Source: Euglena gracilis | Lineage: Eukaryota; Euglenida; Euglenophyceae; Euglenales | NCBI GenBank assembly: GCA_039621445.1 | Contig: CP154954.1 | Location: 30,818,395-30,882,394, forward strand | Reading direction: 5' to 3' | Length of the DNA: 64,000 bases | Shown: in pieces, positions 10,814-21,607 of the stretch | How positions within the stretch are numbered: position 1 is the stretch's first letter | Layout of the letters: each line of letters starts with the position of its first letter | Notes under the pieces: generated by a model | Told to the model about the DNA's origin: nothing | Seen by the model: only the letters and a program-made list of their open reading frames with translations | Database searches by the model: none | Translations under genes and position numbers: made by a program

Positions 10814-11027
10814 GATTTTTGAAACCCAACAAACCTCCACCCTTCTCATCGAATACATCAAAAAACTCCCCGAATAGTTCGTAATTGTTCAGGGGGCAAA
10901 TGTGGTTCCGCCCCCCGACGAAAGAACATCGGAAATGCCAGTGTGTTCCCTCCACAGGCGGCCACATGGTCGGGTCTGGGAGCTGCTGGCACAGGCCGGG
11001 TTGCCCACCACGGCGCAGAGGTCATAC

Positions 11028-11122
11028 CGGGCAGGCCGGGGAATGGGCCAGTGCTCCACCGCCCAGCCGCTGTGCAGAACTGTGGGTTCGCCGTCCAATG
11101 CAACACGGAATGCACACAGGCA
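11028..11122 (-). CDS. Candidate exon, unknown protein
   Basis: A pyrimidine-containing acceptor (CCTTTCGTCCATGCAG) precedes the block and a GTATGA donor ends it; the same donor hexamer is used by the helicase gene at 48215. One frame reads CLCAFRVALDGEPTVLHSGW then AVEHWPIPRPAR. A second frame is also open, so the frame is not proven. It lies downstream of the exon at 12427-12967 on the same strand and may belong to that gene. Confidence 0.4.
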
Positions 11123-12426
11123 CTGCATGGACGAAAGGACACACGTTTGGGCAGAGGTGCCTTCGGAGACGGCCAAGATGCATCACGTTGATCCCTTTGA
11201 CCATAATTCGGGCTTGGGCGAATGACACGTGTATTACAAAGGGATCGGACGTTTCCGAATGCTGATCATGCCGCTCTTCCTGGAATCGAAGCATCATTGT
11301 TATTCCGTTTGGGCAGTCGGCACAACTCCGCAAAAGTGGAAACACGCAGACCGGGACGCCAAATTGGGTTCTTGTGGCCTAAATTCCAAAGTGGTGCCTC
11401 TTCCACCTTGTCCAAGACACGCCAATTTTCAGGGAATGGGTCGTTGATATGGGGGGGGGGGTGCCAACACCACCGCAATTAAATAAAAAAACCTCAGGTG
11501 GATTTCCAGAAAATTGTTGACACAGGGGGTGTCTCAACGACACGGTGTGTCTTGGACAATACCGAAAGGTGACTTGGGGGTCTCTCACACTTTTTTCTCA
11601 AAGGACAATTGAAAGCCGAGAAGGAAACTCCTTGAGCACTGCCCCAGCCCAAAATCTTCCAGCGAAAGCCCAAGGTCACTGAGGACGCTGTCAGGGTGGG
11701 ACAAACCACCTTGAGCCAGAACCACCAACCACCTTTTGGCAGAAATTCTGATGAAATCATTCTTCAATACAAAAATTGGTGAATTGATGTTCTCAAGAGA
11801 TAAATCACACAAAAATGATATCACCCGTTTAAAGAATACCGAACAATGATGCTGAAAAGCACAAATCAACAGAAAAATAGCAGAAGAAATCCTTCATGTG
11901 GCTTCTAATCAGAACATCTAAAAAATCAGACTTTTGGCACTTTGTCTTGGTGGCGGTTGTGGTTTCTTTTGTCGACATCTGGAAAGGCATCGATGAGAGC
12001 TTAAAAAGCAGAATCCGCAACATCACAAACCCACGTCCTCCCCAAATAGTTGTGGTGGCAAGTTGGGCAGAATGCGAGGGGGTGACAACCAGAGGGGTGG
12101 GGGTGAGCCCCATTCATTTCTGAGGGGTGCAGACTCAACTAGAGGCAAAATCATCAACATGTATCCACATGCAAAGAACCGTCTCTGTGTTGGGGTCCAA
12201 CAACACAGAGTCAATTCTTTGCCTCTGGATACACATTGTTGAATTTATGCTGACATCCCCCAATGGAAACGCAGAGCCGCTACAGGCTTAGTGCCAATAC
12301 AAAGCCGCACGCTTCCGATGCCCAAAGCACGCCCGCACTTCAATTAAGTTAGGGGGTGGGGCCTGCGCAACCTCCTCAAAGGCGCTGGCTTCCAATGCCC
12401 CAAAATACAGCGATTTGATGGGACAC
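11123..12426. other. Intron or intergenic, no gene recognised
   Basis: Moderately AT-rich sequence with no family motif on either strand. An inverted pair around 12140-12240 (CTCAACTAGAGGCAAA with TTGCCTCTGGAT) could fold into a stem. Probably intron between the candidate exons at 11.1 and 12.4 kb. Confidence 0.35.
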
Positions 12427-12967
12427 CGCAGCACGGGTCTGGGGTGGTGGCGCAGTCCCGCCCTGGGGGCGGGAGAGGTCTGGCGTGGGGCCGGCGCTGC
12501 TGGGGCACAGCAGGGCCGGGTCCGCCCCCGTCAACTCTGCCACGGCGCGCGCGTAGCGGAAGAGGCAATTCTCAGCGAGGTAGCGGTGCCGCCACCAGGC
12601 TTCTTTTTAAGGCCCCAGGGGGGGGGGGTCCCCCCCACCCACCCCGGGGGGCGCGGGGCCCCCCCCCGGGGGGGGGGGGGGGGGCGGGACCCCCCCCAAA
12701 ATCGGGCCCGCTAAAGGCAATTTCCAAAAAATTTCGGCGCTTCGCGCCGAAAAGGTATACCCAGCGCCTCCGGCGCGGGACCCCCCCCCCCCAGGGGGGG
12801 GGTCCGGCCCGGACCCCCCCCCCCACCCCCCCCCCCCCCCCCCCCCGGGGGGGGGGGGGGGTCTGCTGACTTAAAAAGAAGCCTGGCCGCCACCGCCCCA
12901 CCGCCCACAGCTGCTGCAGCGCCGGGCGACCCGACACTGGCCGAAGGGGCCCCAGATCACACCCGCC
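12427..12967 (-). CDS. Exon of unknown protein interrupted by a MITE
   Basis: The exon opens after CTGGGGGCAG (12967) with GGCDLGPLRPVSGRPALQQL and WAVGRWR. Removing the 290-bp element 12596-12885 and one 8-bp duplication joins WAVGRWR directly to HRYLAENCLFRYARAVAEL and TGADPALLCP in the same GC3-rich frame. The exon ends at CTGCG|GTGTCC (12427). With the element present, the frame stays open into the left-hand terminal repeat, and a GT at 12870-12869 and AG at 12604-12603 inside the terminal repeats would excise 268 nt. That leaves 30 extra nt, ten codons, without a stop. The family is not recognised; it may be the 3' part of the AAA_28 gene upstream or a separate gene. Confidence 0.6.
12596..12885. 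mobile_element. CAGG-ended MITE with exact 8-bp target duplication, inside an exon
   Basis: Ends are CAGGCTTCTTTTTAAG and its inverse. The 8-mer GCCGCCAC is directly repeated at 12588-12595 and 12886-12893. The core is almost pure G and C runs plus a TCGGCGCTTCGCGCCGA hairpin at 12734-12750. CAGG termini and 8-bp duplications are typical of the hAT superfamily. There is no transposase, so it is non-autonomous. It interrupts an open exon on the minus strand and supplies GT and AG dinucleotides in its own termini. Confidence 0.85.
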
Positions 12968-13049
12968 CTGCCCCCAGCCACCCACCAAAACCCACTTCCC
13001 CCCTCATCTGACAGGTTGCAAGTACTGGGGACCCCTGACAAGCTCTCAA

Positions 13050-13053
13050 ATGT

Positions 13054-13114
<61 letters not shown>
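13050..13114. repeat. (CA)n microsatellite
   Basis: About 31 uninterrupted CA dinucleotides, lying between candidate exons on the minus strand and so probably intronic. Confidence 0.95.
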
Positions 13115-13119
<5 letters not shown>

Positions 13120-13863
13120 TAATTGGGATTGGTGTTGGGCCACGCCTCAGGCGAAGGAGTCGCGGAGGCTTCACGACGTGCCATCCGGGGGCACAGGGCA
13201 CTTGAAAACGGAGAACAACCGCAAATACGGCGCGAAGACTGCCACATTCACACTTTGAAACGGGCCAAGCATGCAGCAAAAGTGGCCGGTACCAACCCTG
13301 GGAGCCTTCGGCGGCCCTTAAGGAAATCAAAAAAAAAAAAGGGTCAACTTCGGGATAAAAAGTGATTTCTGGCATCCTTGGACTGTCACCCATTCGCCCA
13401 AAACGTCAACAAAATGTGTTTTTTTTTGGCCTCTCCCATCCCGGCGGACCACCCTGCCCGGGAGAGGCTGGAACTGTTGGGCTGGGGGAGAATCGGTGTT
13501 GGATCCCTGCTGCAGATTGAGTCCCGAAGGACCTTGCAAGCGAACCAGGGGGTCTGACGGATCAAGAAGGCAATCCCCACCAAAAAAAGTTACGACAGGA
13601 AAACCTGATTGCAACACACCTTAGCGCTTGGGTGGTCCCTCTGTCTGTATGTGAAATATTCTCCCTGCTTTGGAGCTGGGCGGGACTCACGGGTGGATGG
13701 GAAGACCCTTGCGAAGCGCCGGCGGCTGGCTGCACATCCGTTCAAATCCATTCACTGGCTGGGACAACGCAAACACGCAGGTCCACACGCTTGAGTCTTC
13801 GCGTGCCACGCACATGCGGTCCGGCGTGTGCACACATGCACATGGGAGTGTGGCGTCAGCCAC

Positions 13864-13984
13864 TGCCGGGCCGGGGAGATGGGTGGGGGGCCCGCGTCTG
13901 TCAGCCAGTCATCGGCGCAAACGAAGACGGAGGGCGCGTCGCCCGATGGCCGGATGGAGTTGACGACGGCTCGACAGCCCCTGG
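13864..13984 (-). CDS. Candidate exon, unknown protein
   Basis: After GCACGACAG one frame reads RGCRAVVNSIRPSGDAPSVF, then VCADDWLTDAGPPPISPAR, and meets a GTGGCT donor. Codon third positions are GC-rich. Other frames contain stops. It lies between the AAA_28 exons and the exon at 12.9 kb. No family recognised, and the donor is weak. Confidence 0.35.
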
Positions 13985-14499
13985 CTGTCGTGCAGGACGA
14001 CTCCCCCTCACGTCGACGTTCCCAAAAATGTGAATTCCGGCGCCGAGCCCGACAGTGTCAACTTTGGTGGGGAGGAGAGGGGACAGAGGTTGGCAGCCCC
14101 CGCGATGTGGAATGGGATGGAGGTCGGGATGCAGACAGGGGCCGCGCGGCGTGGGGGTCAAAAAGCCCGTTGGCGAGCACCACCACCCGCTGCAGCGGGG
14201 AGGACGTTGCCGTGGGGGCTCCGGCTGGGTTGGAGTGTAGGGGTGGCACTGCGATTCTGGAATGGCCCCGACCACAACCTTGGGAACTGGACACTGCTCC
14301 TCAACTTGCTCAAGGCGAAGGCCAGAGGATGCAGGACGGACTAAGCCAGTCCGTGAACGGCTTGCACAGATATCAAATTGTCAGCCCTCTGAAACACACA
14401 AAAAAAACTGGTTTCAAATGTCCTGCTGGCACCAACAAGGAAAAGCGAAAAGCGAAGGCGAACACAGACTGCACCGGAGATCCCGACCCCCAGGAACAG

Positions 14500-14721
14500 G
14501 GTGTTGGTCTTCGGCCCCTTCGCGGGGCCCCCAGCGCTGCCCGCGGGATGGCGAGGCGCTCCGCCTCCGGGATGCGGGCCAGGATGTGGCGGGCCTTCGT
14601 GGGGCTGGTGGACACCGCCTGGCCGATGCCGTGGTGGCCGAGCAGCGCCGCCCCGACGTCCCGCAGCTTCGTCAACACGGGGCCCGCCGTGGCCTGCACG
14701 TGCAGCACGGGGGCAGGCCAG
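14500..14721 (-). CDS. AAA_28 gene, fifth exon (3' end approximate)
   Basis: The phase-compatible acceptor CCCGGAG gives SWPAPVLHVQATAGPVLTKL, RDVGAALLGHHGIGQAVSTS, PTKARHILARIPEAERLAIP. The K.(K/R)(D/R)V...LLG helix fits the end of the NTPase domain. The donor is not resolved (GTCGGG or GTGCAG are possible). Confidence 0.6.
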
Positions 14722-17303
14722 CTCCGGGCCGGGTGGCAGGGCTGGGCCTTGCGGGGTCCTTGCCCGGGGGGGGGGGGGTGGAATTACACCAGAGTTGCTC
14801 ACCCGGCCAGGCGGAGCAACAAAAGAGTACTGGTGTAAGGGGTGCCTGGCCACTCACCACACAGCAATTTGGGCAGAAGCGAAGATAGCGCCGGCCATAA
14901 ACAGACAAGAAGTTTTAGTGCGACTGAGGGGGGAAGTTGGTGCGGCAGGGGCGCCACCTCGGCACGGGGTGTGGCAGGGCTCCCTCCTCCTCCTGGGTCG
15001 GTCTCCGCACTGCTGCTTCCCGCTGTGGGGATGCCTGGCATGGAAACGCCTGTCACGGATCCCCCCCCCCCGGCTGTATCGGTAATGGGTCCTGAGGCAC
15101 CACCACCTGGCGCGCAGGGTCCTGATGCGGGGGCCGTACGGCATATTGCTGGCCTGGGCGTAGGGGAAATGGGCCCACGCCGTGCGGATGGCGACGTTCT
15201 GGGCGATGGCCTCCTCTGGAGGGGGTTGGCGCAGAGACCAGCAGGCTCCGGTCCGGTCGCCCCCCCCCCCCAACTGCACTGCACCCGCCCAGAGGTTGTT
15301 TTTTTAAGACCCACACCCTGCCTCCGGTGGCATACCCACTCGGCCTGACTTCCGCTGTGGGTGGGCTCAGCCGGGCACCCACCCACCCCCCCGGGTCACA
15401 AAACATAAAAAAAAAATCACTGCGCCCACCCTGCTGTGCTGTCCAGAAGGGGGGGGGGGGCTCGACGGCCCCAACCCCGGCGGCAGTCTCCCGGCGGGCG
15501 GCGTTGGTGCCCTTCAGGCGGTCGTAGAGCTCCTTCGACTGCAGCGCCACCGTGTCGAGGTGGATGACGCACGAGTACCGGTTGCTGCCGGAGGCCGGCG
15601 GACGTTCTGCGGAGGACCACAGCGGAGTCACGTTCGGACAAATTTGTTTTTACCGACCCCCTTTTTACCGACCGAGGGGGGTCTCAAGCCAGTCAGTCAC
15701 CCTCCTGGGTTAGCCATTGACTAGGTGATTGTTTGGTCATGTTCAATTGGGAGGCGCACGTCCACCACAACCAATCCAAAAGGATACAATCGCTTGCATC
15801 ACCCGTGGGGCGTGCGAAAATTCCACTGAACGGTGTGCTCTCTCTCCCATCGACCCCCTCCTGGCAACAATGGTCCCGACCACTTCCCACCGGGGGGGGG
15901 GGGTCGGAGGGGGGGCACCCCCGGCCCCCGCCCTTTGCCAACGTCGTCCCACGTCATGTCGGCGGAGCGCAGCAGCGCCTCGTACTCCGCCTCGGAGATG
16001 AACGCGCGGGGGTCCAGCAGGCCGCGGTCGAACAGCACCACGACGGGCCGCCCGGTGGCGCGGGCGAACTGCTCCGCGTAGCGGATGAGGCTGTCCTCCG
16101 AGTGGGGGCACGGCGGCGGCGGGGGAGATGGACGGGTCCAGGAATTGGTCGGGGGAAACACATACATGGAACAAGCGCAAAAATGCACTGTCTTCACATC
16201 TTTTTGCTACAAATCGGGATAATGTATGATGTACATGATATGATGATATCGGGGACTTGCTGACATACGGAAATATGGACAGGGGTCCAGGCATACCATA
16301 TCATCACGCATCAACGAAGCCAGCCGCCACACCACCCTGGTTGCCGCAAAAAATGGAACATCTCTCGCTGCCACACCACTCTGCAGGAGGGCAGTCCTCC
16401 GCAACAGGAGCCTGACAAGAATCGGGCGGATGCAATGTGCCAGTGGCACCCTGTTGCCATGCTGAGGCAGAGGCGAAGGGAATCCACCTGGACTTGTGCA
16501 TTGGCGCCGAATGCCCATCCCCGCCCCAATCCCTGGGGTGGTGAGGCGTCCAGCAGAACCAGAACAAGCAAAGAAAAAAAAAACGGTGCAGGTGGGGAGG
16601 AATTGAGAAACACTCTGCTCTTGGTTGGGCGAGTCTATGCGAAGGGCTCCCCTCGACGCAGGGCCTCGTTGTTGGCGGGGAACTCAGTCCCCTGGCGAGA
16701 CCACGAGGTGGCCTTCTCGGTGCAATGGGCGGCCTCGCTGCCTGTGCGCCACGAGCCCACTGGTTGCTTGTGGGATCGAAAATGGACGTGTGCCGAATTG
16801 CCCGAAAACGAATGCCCAATGCAACTCAGCCTTGGTAAAGGGAGCGACACAAAGAGGCTGTTAAGGGCAGCGGGAACCAAACCACCCTGCATAAGGAAAA
16901 CCTCCCGCACGCTGAAGGAATTGAACCGAAAATATCAGCACCCCGAGAAACACCGGAAAGGTGGTGTGCGGGAGGGTGATCGGACCCCCCATACCCACCA
17001 GGGTAGGGATTTCGACCCCCCGCAATCCATATGGTCCACACAGCCTGGCCAGGGGGAGGATGGAAAAAGTATTCCTCGGAGCCGGGGTTATTTCTCAGTT
17101 TCGTTTCCAGGCTTCCAGTGTCATGTGAAGCTTCTCCTTCCAGAGGAGCTGACTGCGCGGGCGGCCCCACCCCGGAGGCAGCGGGGCGGCGGAACACGGC
17201 GTAGCCGTTCTCCTCCAACAGGGTCCGCAGGTACTGCAGGCTGGAGCTCTTGCCCGCTGCGGGCCCCCCGGTCGGGGGCGGCGGACCACATCGCCGGGAC
17301 ACA
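14500..17303 (-). CDS. AAA_28-type P-loop NTPase gene (TTD14-like), partial model
   Basis: Five exons are assigned: 17303-17171, 16095-15953, 15584-15476, 15213-15107 and 14721 to about 14500. The last four join in phase. The first gives the Walker A loop GGPAAGKSSSLQYLRTLLEE; the second EDSLIRYAEQFA and the Walker B-like RPVVVLFDRGLLD; the third NRYSCVIHLDTVALQSKELY and NAARRET. This order (P-loop, ED-S, VVVLxDRGLxD, NRYxxVIHL, NxAR.E) is that of the AAA_28 domain found in TRPL translocation defect 14-like GTP-binding proteins. About 25-30 residues expected between exons one and two are missing, so an exon is probably unrecognised. The C-terminal CYTH domain usual for TTD14 was not identified. 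Start and stop codons are not known. Confidence 0.7.
15107..15213 (-). CDS. AAA_28 gene, fourth exon
   Basis: EAIAQNVAIRTAWAHFPYAQ, ASNMPYGPRIRTLRA. The A....D/N...AW..H/FP pattern matches the helix that follows in the family. Acceptor CCAGAG, donor CCAG|GTGGTG, phase 2. Confidence 0.65.
15293..15422. mobile_element. Small CAG-ended MITE-like element in AAA_28 intron
   Basis: Begins CAGAGGTTGTTTTTTTAAG and ends with T/A-rich sequence then TCACTG. The flanks CACCCGCC and CGCCCACC agree at 6 of 8 positions. The CAGxG ends and the A-run termini resemble family A. It lies between AAA_28 exons three and four. Confidence 0.4.
15476..15584 (-). CDS. AAA_28 gene, NRYxxVIHL exon
   Basis: Following CCTCCGGCAG the frame reads NRYSCVIHLDTVALQSKELY, DRLKGTNAARRETAAG. 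The NRY..VIHL strand and the N-x-AR-x-E helix fit the family in spacing. Donor GGG|GTTGGG, phase 0. Confidence 0.8.
15650..15735. repeat. Short dispersed repeat (ACCGACCCC / AGTCAGTCAC type)
   Basis: Contains TTACCGACCCC, AGTCAGTCACCCTCCTGGG and ends ATTGACTAGGTGATTGT. The same blocks in the same order occur at 31430-31728, ending GTGACTAAGTGATTGT. Probably a non-autonomous element; here it is internally deleted. Confidence 0.5.
15953..16095 (-). CDS. AAA_28 gene, Walker B exon
   Basis: The exon reads DSLIRYAEQFARATGRPVVV, LFDRGLLDPRAFISEAEYEA, LLRSADMT. The VVVLFDRGLLD block holds the acidic Walker B position. Donor ATGAC|GTGGGA leaves two bases that the next exon completes. Confidence 0.8.
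17171..17303 (-). CDS. AAA_28 gene, Walker A exon
   Basis: Acceptor CCCCGGCAG and donor GGG|GTGGGG flank TGGPAAGKSSSLQYLRTLLE and ENGYAVFRRPAASG. The G-x-x-x-x-G-K-S loop is intact. Confidence 0.75.
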
Positions 17304-18279
17304 CTGCCGGGGGGGGGGGGCACTCGCACGGTCGAGGAACCCTCTGGCCCGGGTTGACGCCGGGGCAGAGAGGCGTCATTGTTTCGCATGGATGGGTCCG
17401 CGTCAGGCACGCCTGGTCCGCATCTGTCGCGGACCCCGTTTGAAACGTCCGCCAACAGACACGAAGCAGGGAGGCAGCCACTGTCCCCAGACACAGCACC
17501 TGGGCACTGGCATGGAAGGGGTGTCTTCAGCGGCTGGGGTTGCTTACGCGCACGTGCATACAATTAGGGGTCTTTGAGGAAAGGTGTCCGTGTTGTGCAG
17601 GGGGGTGTTCAAACCTCATTGTGCCTCCACCCTCGATTTTGAAAACGCCCAGCTTTATGAAAATGGCACTGCAGTCAGTCGGTCTGATTTTGTGAGAAAA
17701 CGAGAAATGAGTATTCGCACACAAACACACCACACACACCATACACACGTCGAACTGCATGTACAAGTGGTTGTGTTGGGTATTATAACAAAAGACTGAA
17801 AGAGAATAAGCATCCTGAGATAAGATTGTGGCCCGCCGCTCAAAACCACCAAATGTAGCCGACCAGTGCAGCTGCTGTTTGATTCTGGCCGCTCCAGCAC
17901 GGTCACCAGGCTTGCATGCTGACAAGGCCACTGGGCGGCTTGGGGGAAGGGGGCTCTCGTTTCGTTTGTCCTGTGTCCCAACCATGGAGGTATGGAGGTG
18001 AGGTCATGCCAATCTCCCCAAGAACCAACACCTCTAAGCAACAAAATTCTCTTTGAGGATCTGGCTTGGCTGGGAGGGGGCCACCCGACCCGACCTCAGG
18101 GGGATCAGGGGGACCAAATTATTTAAAGGGGCCTTTTTGGTTCCAACTGTTTTCAAAATTGATGAACAGAAAGACTGGAAATGAAACGACACGCCAAATA
18201 AGAATACCAATACCATCAGATAAACTCAATCGACAATATCGCGGAATTCCCACGTATGAAGCGGCAGTGATGCCGACAC

Positions 18280-18336
18280 TTTTTGTTGACTTCGAAGCGG
18301 CGGATTCCTCGGCTGCCCTCTTCGCTTCGACCTCCC
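18280..18336 (-). CDS. Candidate exon upstream of AAA_28 gene
   Basis: Acceptor CCCTTCCGGCAG and donor AAAAA|GTGTCG flank an open block reading EVEAKRAAEESAASKSTK in one frame and a basic GRSKRRGQPRNPPLRSQQK in another. It could be a 5' exon of the AAA_28 gene. The frame is not decided. Confidence 0.35.
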
Positions 18337-19176
18337 CTGCCGGAAGGGAGGCAGCTTCACCCAGCCCCCCCCCCCCCAAGGCGCCTTGCGGGCGGGAGAG
18401 CCCCGCGGTGCCGCGGGCCGCCCGGCCAGCGGCCGGCGCGGGGGCCAGGCATCGCCAGGGGCAGCGCAGGCCCATCAGGGCGCATGGGCCCCACCGCGTA
18501 GGGGGGCGGCAGGCACCGCGTCACGGGGCCATGGGGCTGGGGCTGGGCGCGAAAGCAACGTGTCCCCGTCTGCCGTCGGCCAACAGCAATGGAAGGGGGG
18601 CAAAAAAAACCAAACAAAAGTGTGCGAGAAGAAATTTTTTTCAACGAGCAACTGTGTGGGGCGACAGGCATTCATTGCATTTGACGCACTGTACTTTTGC
18701 TTGTCGGGTGGCGGCAAATTATTCAAAAATAATAACAAGATTTAATTATTCTGGAACTGAGCCTTTCCCCTGTGACGTTTTTGCAAGCATGCAACGTTGG
18801 AAAGCACCTCTGAAAAAAAAAATAACGAAAATCCCGTGTCTGAGGACCGGAAAAGATGGATAAGGACCAAGGGGGGGTTGCTTTGACAAAGGAAAAAACC
18901 TTACTCCAAAAAAATCCAGCGCTTCGCGGCGAAAAATATCTGGTTTCTGGGGCTCACTGTTGAACTTACTGGCACGTGGATGGAAAAAAAATCAACAATA
19001 TCTCACCAAATCAGACACCAGAAATTTCTGAAATATATAAATTTTCGAGGAATTTATCTTAAAAATGCAAACAAAATAATAAGCCTCCTGAGAAGATGAC
19101 CTTCAAATCAGGGTAAAGACCGGGGTGGTGGTGTTTTGACAAGGGTGGTGCTTATTTCCTTGCTTTAGACAAGAGG

Positions 19177-19912
19177 CAGGGGGGGGGGAAATGCGCCGGA
19201 CGGCCCACGGAAAAAATGCGCAAAAATGCGCAAAAAAATGCGCAAAAAATGCGCTGAGTTTGTGACATTCCTAAGGGAAAAAGGACTTGGAAAAATTTCC
19301 AACAATAAACCCAAAATTAAACCAAAATCACCAAAAAGAGCTGAAATGAAGGCATTTTGGCCAAAAAATGCATGACCAAGGTGTCACTCTCCGTTCACCA
19401 TAACCAACAATGTCAGCCATGGTGCCCCTTACTTGTGACCAGGGGAGTGGGAGTCCCGCCTTGGTTACGTGTCAATGTGGGGTCTCTGAAACCCCTAGTG
19501 TCCTCATCGTCATTGGATGAGTACCCACACCTCATCACCCAAGGGTTTTCTCTTGAGGCCGGTCCCTTGGGTGGAAAAAAAGTGCGAAAATGGGTTCGTT
19601 GGTTACAGAAATGGGCCAGTTGATCGTGGGCAAAATTCGGTGAGCATGTGATTTGGGTGGAAAATGTGCAAAAATGGCAAAATGTGCAAAATTGGGCAAA
19701 AAAATGCGCAAAAATGCGCAAAAATGGAAAATGTGCAAAATTGGGCAAAAAAAATGCCCAAAAAATGCCCCAAAAATGGAAAATGTGCAAAAATGGGGGG
19801 GGGGGAAATGTGCAAAAAATGCGCAAAAATGCGCATTTTTGAAAAATTGACAAAAATGCGCAAAAATGCGCAAAAATGCGGAAAAATGCGCAGCGCATTC
19901 CCCCCCCCCCTG
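19177..19912. mobile_element. hAT-like non-autonomous element, family B copy 1
   Basis: Ends are CAGGGGGGGGGGAAATGCGC and GCGCATTCCCC...CCTG. The 7-mer CAAGAGG directly flanks both ends (19170-19176 and 19913-19919). Subterminal blocks repeat AAAAATGCGC about every 10 bp. The copy at 62892-63628 has the same ends, almost the same length and a nearly identical left half. No transposase frame is seen. Subterminal repeats of this kind are usual transposase-binding sites in hAT elements. Confidence 0.8.
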
Positions 19913-21557
19913 CAAGAGGGAACACAAAAAAAATCGTGCTTGACGGCTTGAGCCCACCCCTACTTGCATGTCCTCTGCAAGCTGGAGTCCACCAAAATTG
20001 ACATATTGGCCTCCCCCAGGGATGTATGGGAAGCGAGGGGTCTGGACCCCCCACCCAAGATGGAGTTGGACCCCCCCTCCCACCTCAAAACTGAAGAGGG
20101 CCAGGAAAATTTTCGGTTTTGCGGACGGGCAAACGCCCGGAAACTAGACCGAAATTGTTGCTGAATTTTTCTTCAAAAATGAATACAAAAATGCTTTTTT
20201 GACACATTCTTTTTGTGGAAAACAACAGAAATCAAAAAATGTGCATGCAATATGCTCAAAAATGAGGAAAAAAAGACTTTTTTTTTAAAATCCACTTTCA
20301 TTGCGCGCTGGAAGAAAATCTTCGCTAATTTTTTTATTTTTGGAATCTGTCAAGAAGAGGGGGCACCCCCTCCCAGCATCTAGGGAGAGGGTGGTCTGGA
20401 CGTCCCCCCCCCCCCTACCACCTTACCCCTCCCAGAGGGGGGGGGGGTTGGGACAGGTTTTGTGTACTGCTGAGCTCTTTACGTGCCTGATGGTGCCATG
20501 CCGTAGCAGATGTCTGAGGCATGTAACTGCCAGGGCGGACCTTCGGCCCAACCTGGCAGCCCGGCCCAGCCCACCTCAATGTGGCAAACCGGAGGAAGCG
20601 GCCCATCCCAGCAATGGCGGCCCAGCGGCCCGGCGGCTCGGCCCAGCCCGTTTCCAAAACATCTCAGAAATGAAGCAAAATTAAAGGAAATGTCCTACGA
20701 CCTAAAATAAAGCCCTTGTTGGTCCTATCCAATGGTACTTTGATTTCCCCGCAACTCCAAGGTGAGCCCGAGTTCTGGCCATTTTGAAGCCGTTTGGCTC
20801 CACATCTGTACTGTTTTGGGTTCTACCCCCCCCCCTTTTCCCCAGTGGTAAACTTTGCTCTTGCTCTAAAAATGTAAAAGCTCAGTGAACCCCCCCAACC
20901 CCCACTAACACCAACCTCAAAACCGAAGTGCTTCCCATCTGTCTGAGTCCTCCCCTTATTGACCAGAGTTCATGGCACATTTTAAAAGAAAATTAACTTT
21001 ATTGGCAGCAAACAGGGATGATGGCCTCATTGGGCCGCACAATTTTGGAGCGGGAATTGATTTGCTGCCCATACTCCTGTGTCCTCATCGCAGTGCAGTC
21101 GCTGCAGCCCTCTCCCCAGACAATATGGCACCGTGGGACAAGAATTATATACAAAGTAAAATGACTTTTGCAACAAGAACCACCCATGAAAATGATTGCA
21201 ATATGGGGTGATTTTGGTCATTTTACCTGTTATTTGGCCAAATTTGAGTAGTTTTGCCACTACATCTCATCGCGTCTATGCCAATGACCACATCATCTGT
21301 CCAAAAAAAAAAGCTAAACGTAGCCGCAATACATCAAATGCCAGACCATTGTGCCAATGGCGCACACATTGATTCACGACGTCCGATGATTCACAGCGTC
21401 TGGAGCACTTCCTCCCCATGCATACATAAGAGAGCGGGCCACCTCGTGCTGCAGGTGTGCCACCCAGTCGAACGTTACCGGCAAAACTGGTCACGGTCCT
21501 CGCGGATGGTGTGAGTGTGTGGGCCAAGGATGACTATCCGATCCCCTTCCCGGACAC
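19913..21557. other. No gene recognised
   Basis: Mostly AT-rich with C/G runs at 20405-20450 and 20826-20850. Open frames show no family signals. A TCTAGATC-like palindrome or promoter could not be supported. Confidence 0.35.
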
Positions 21558-21607
21558 GTAGCGCACCACGGCTGCATCGTCGTCGGGCGAGACGAAGATC
21601 AACCTTT
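21558..21607 (-). CDS. Unrecognised gene, exon e
   Basis: Acceptor GCGCCACAG, donor CTAC|GTGTCC. Reads RLIFVSPDDDAAVVRY and is in phase with exon d. Confidence 0.5.
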
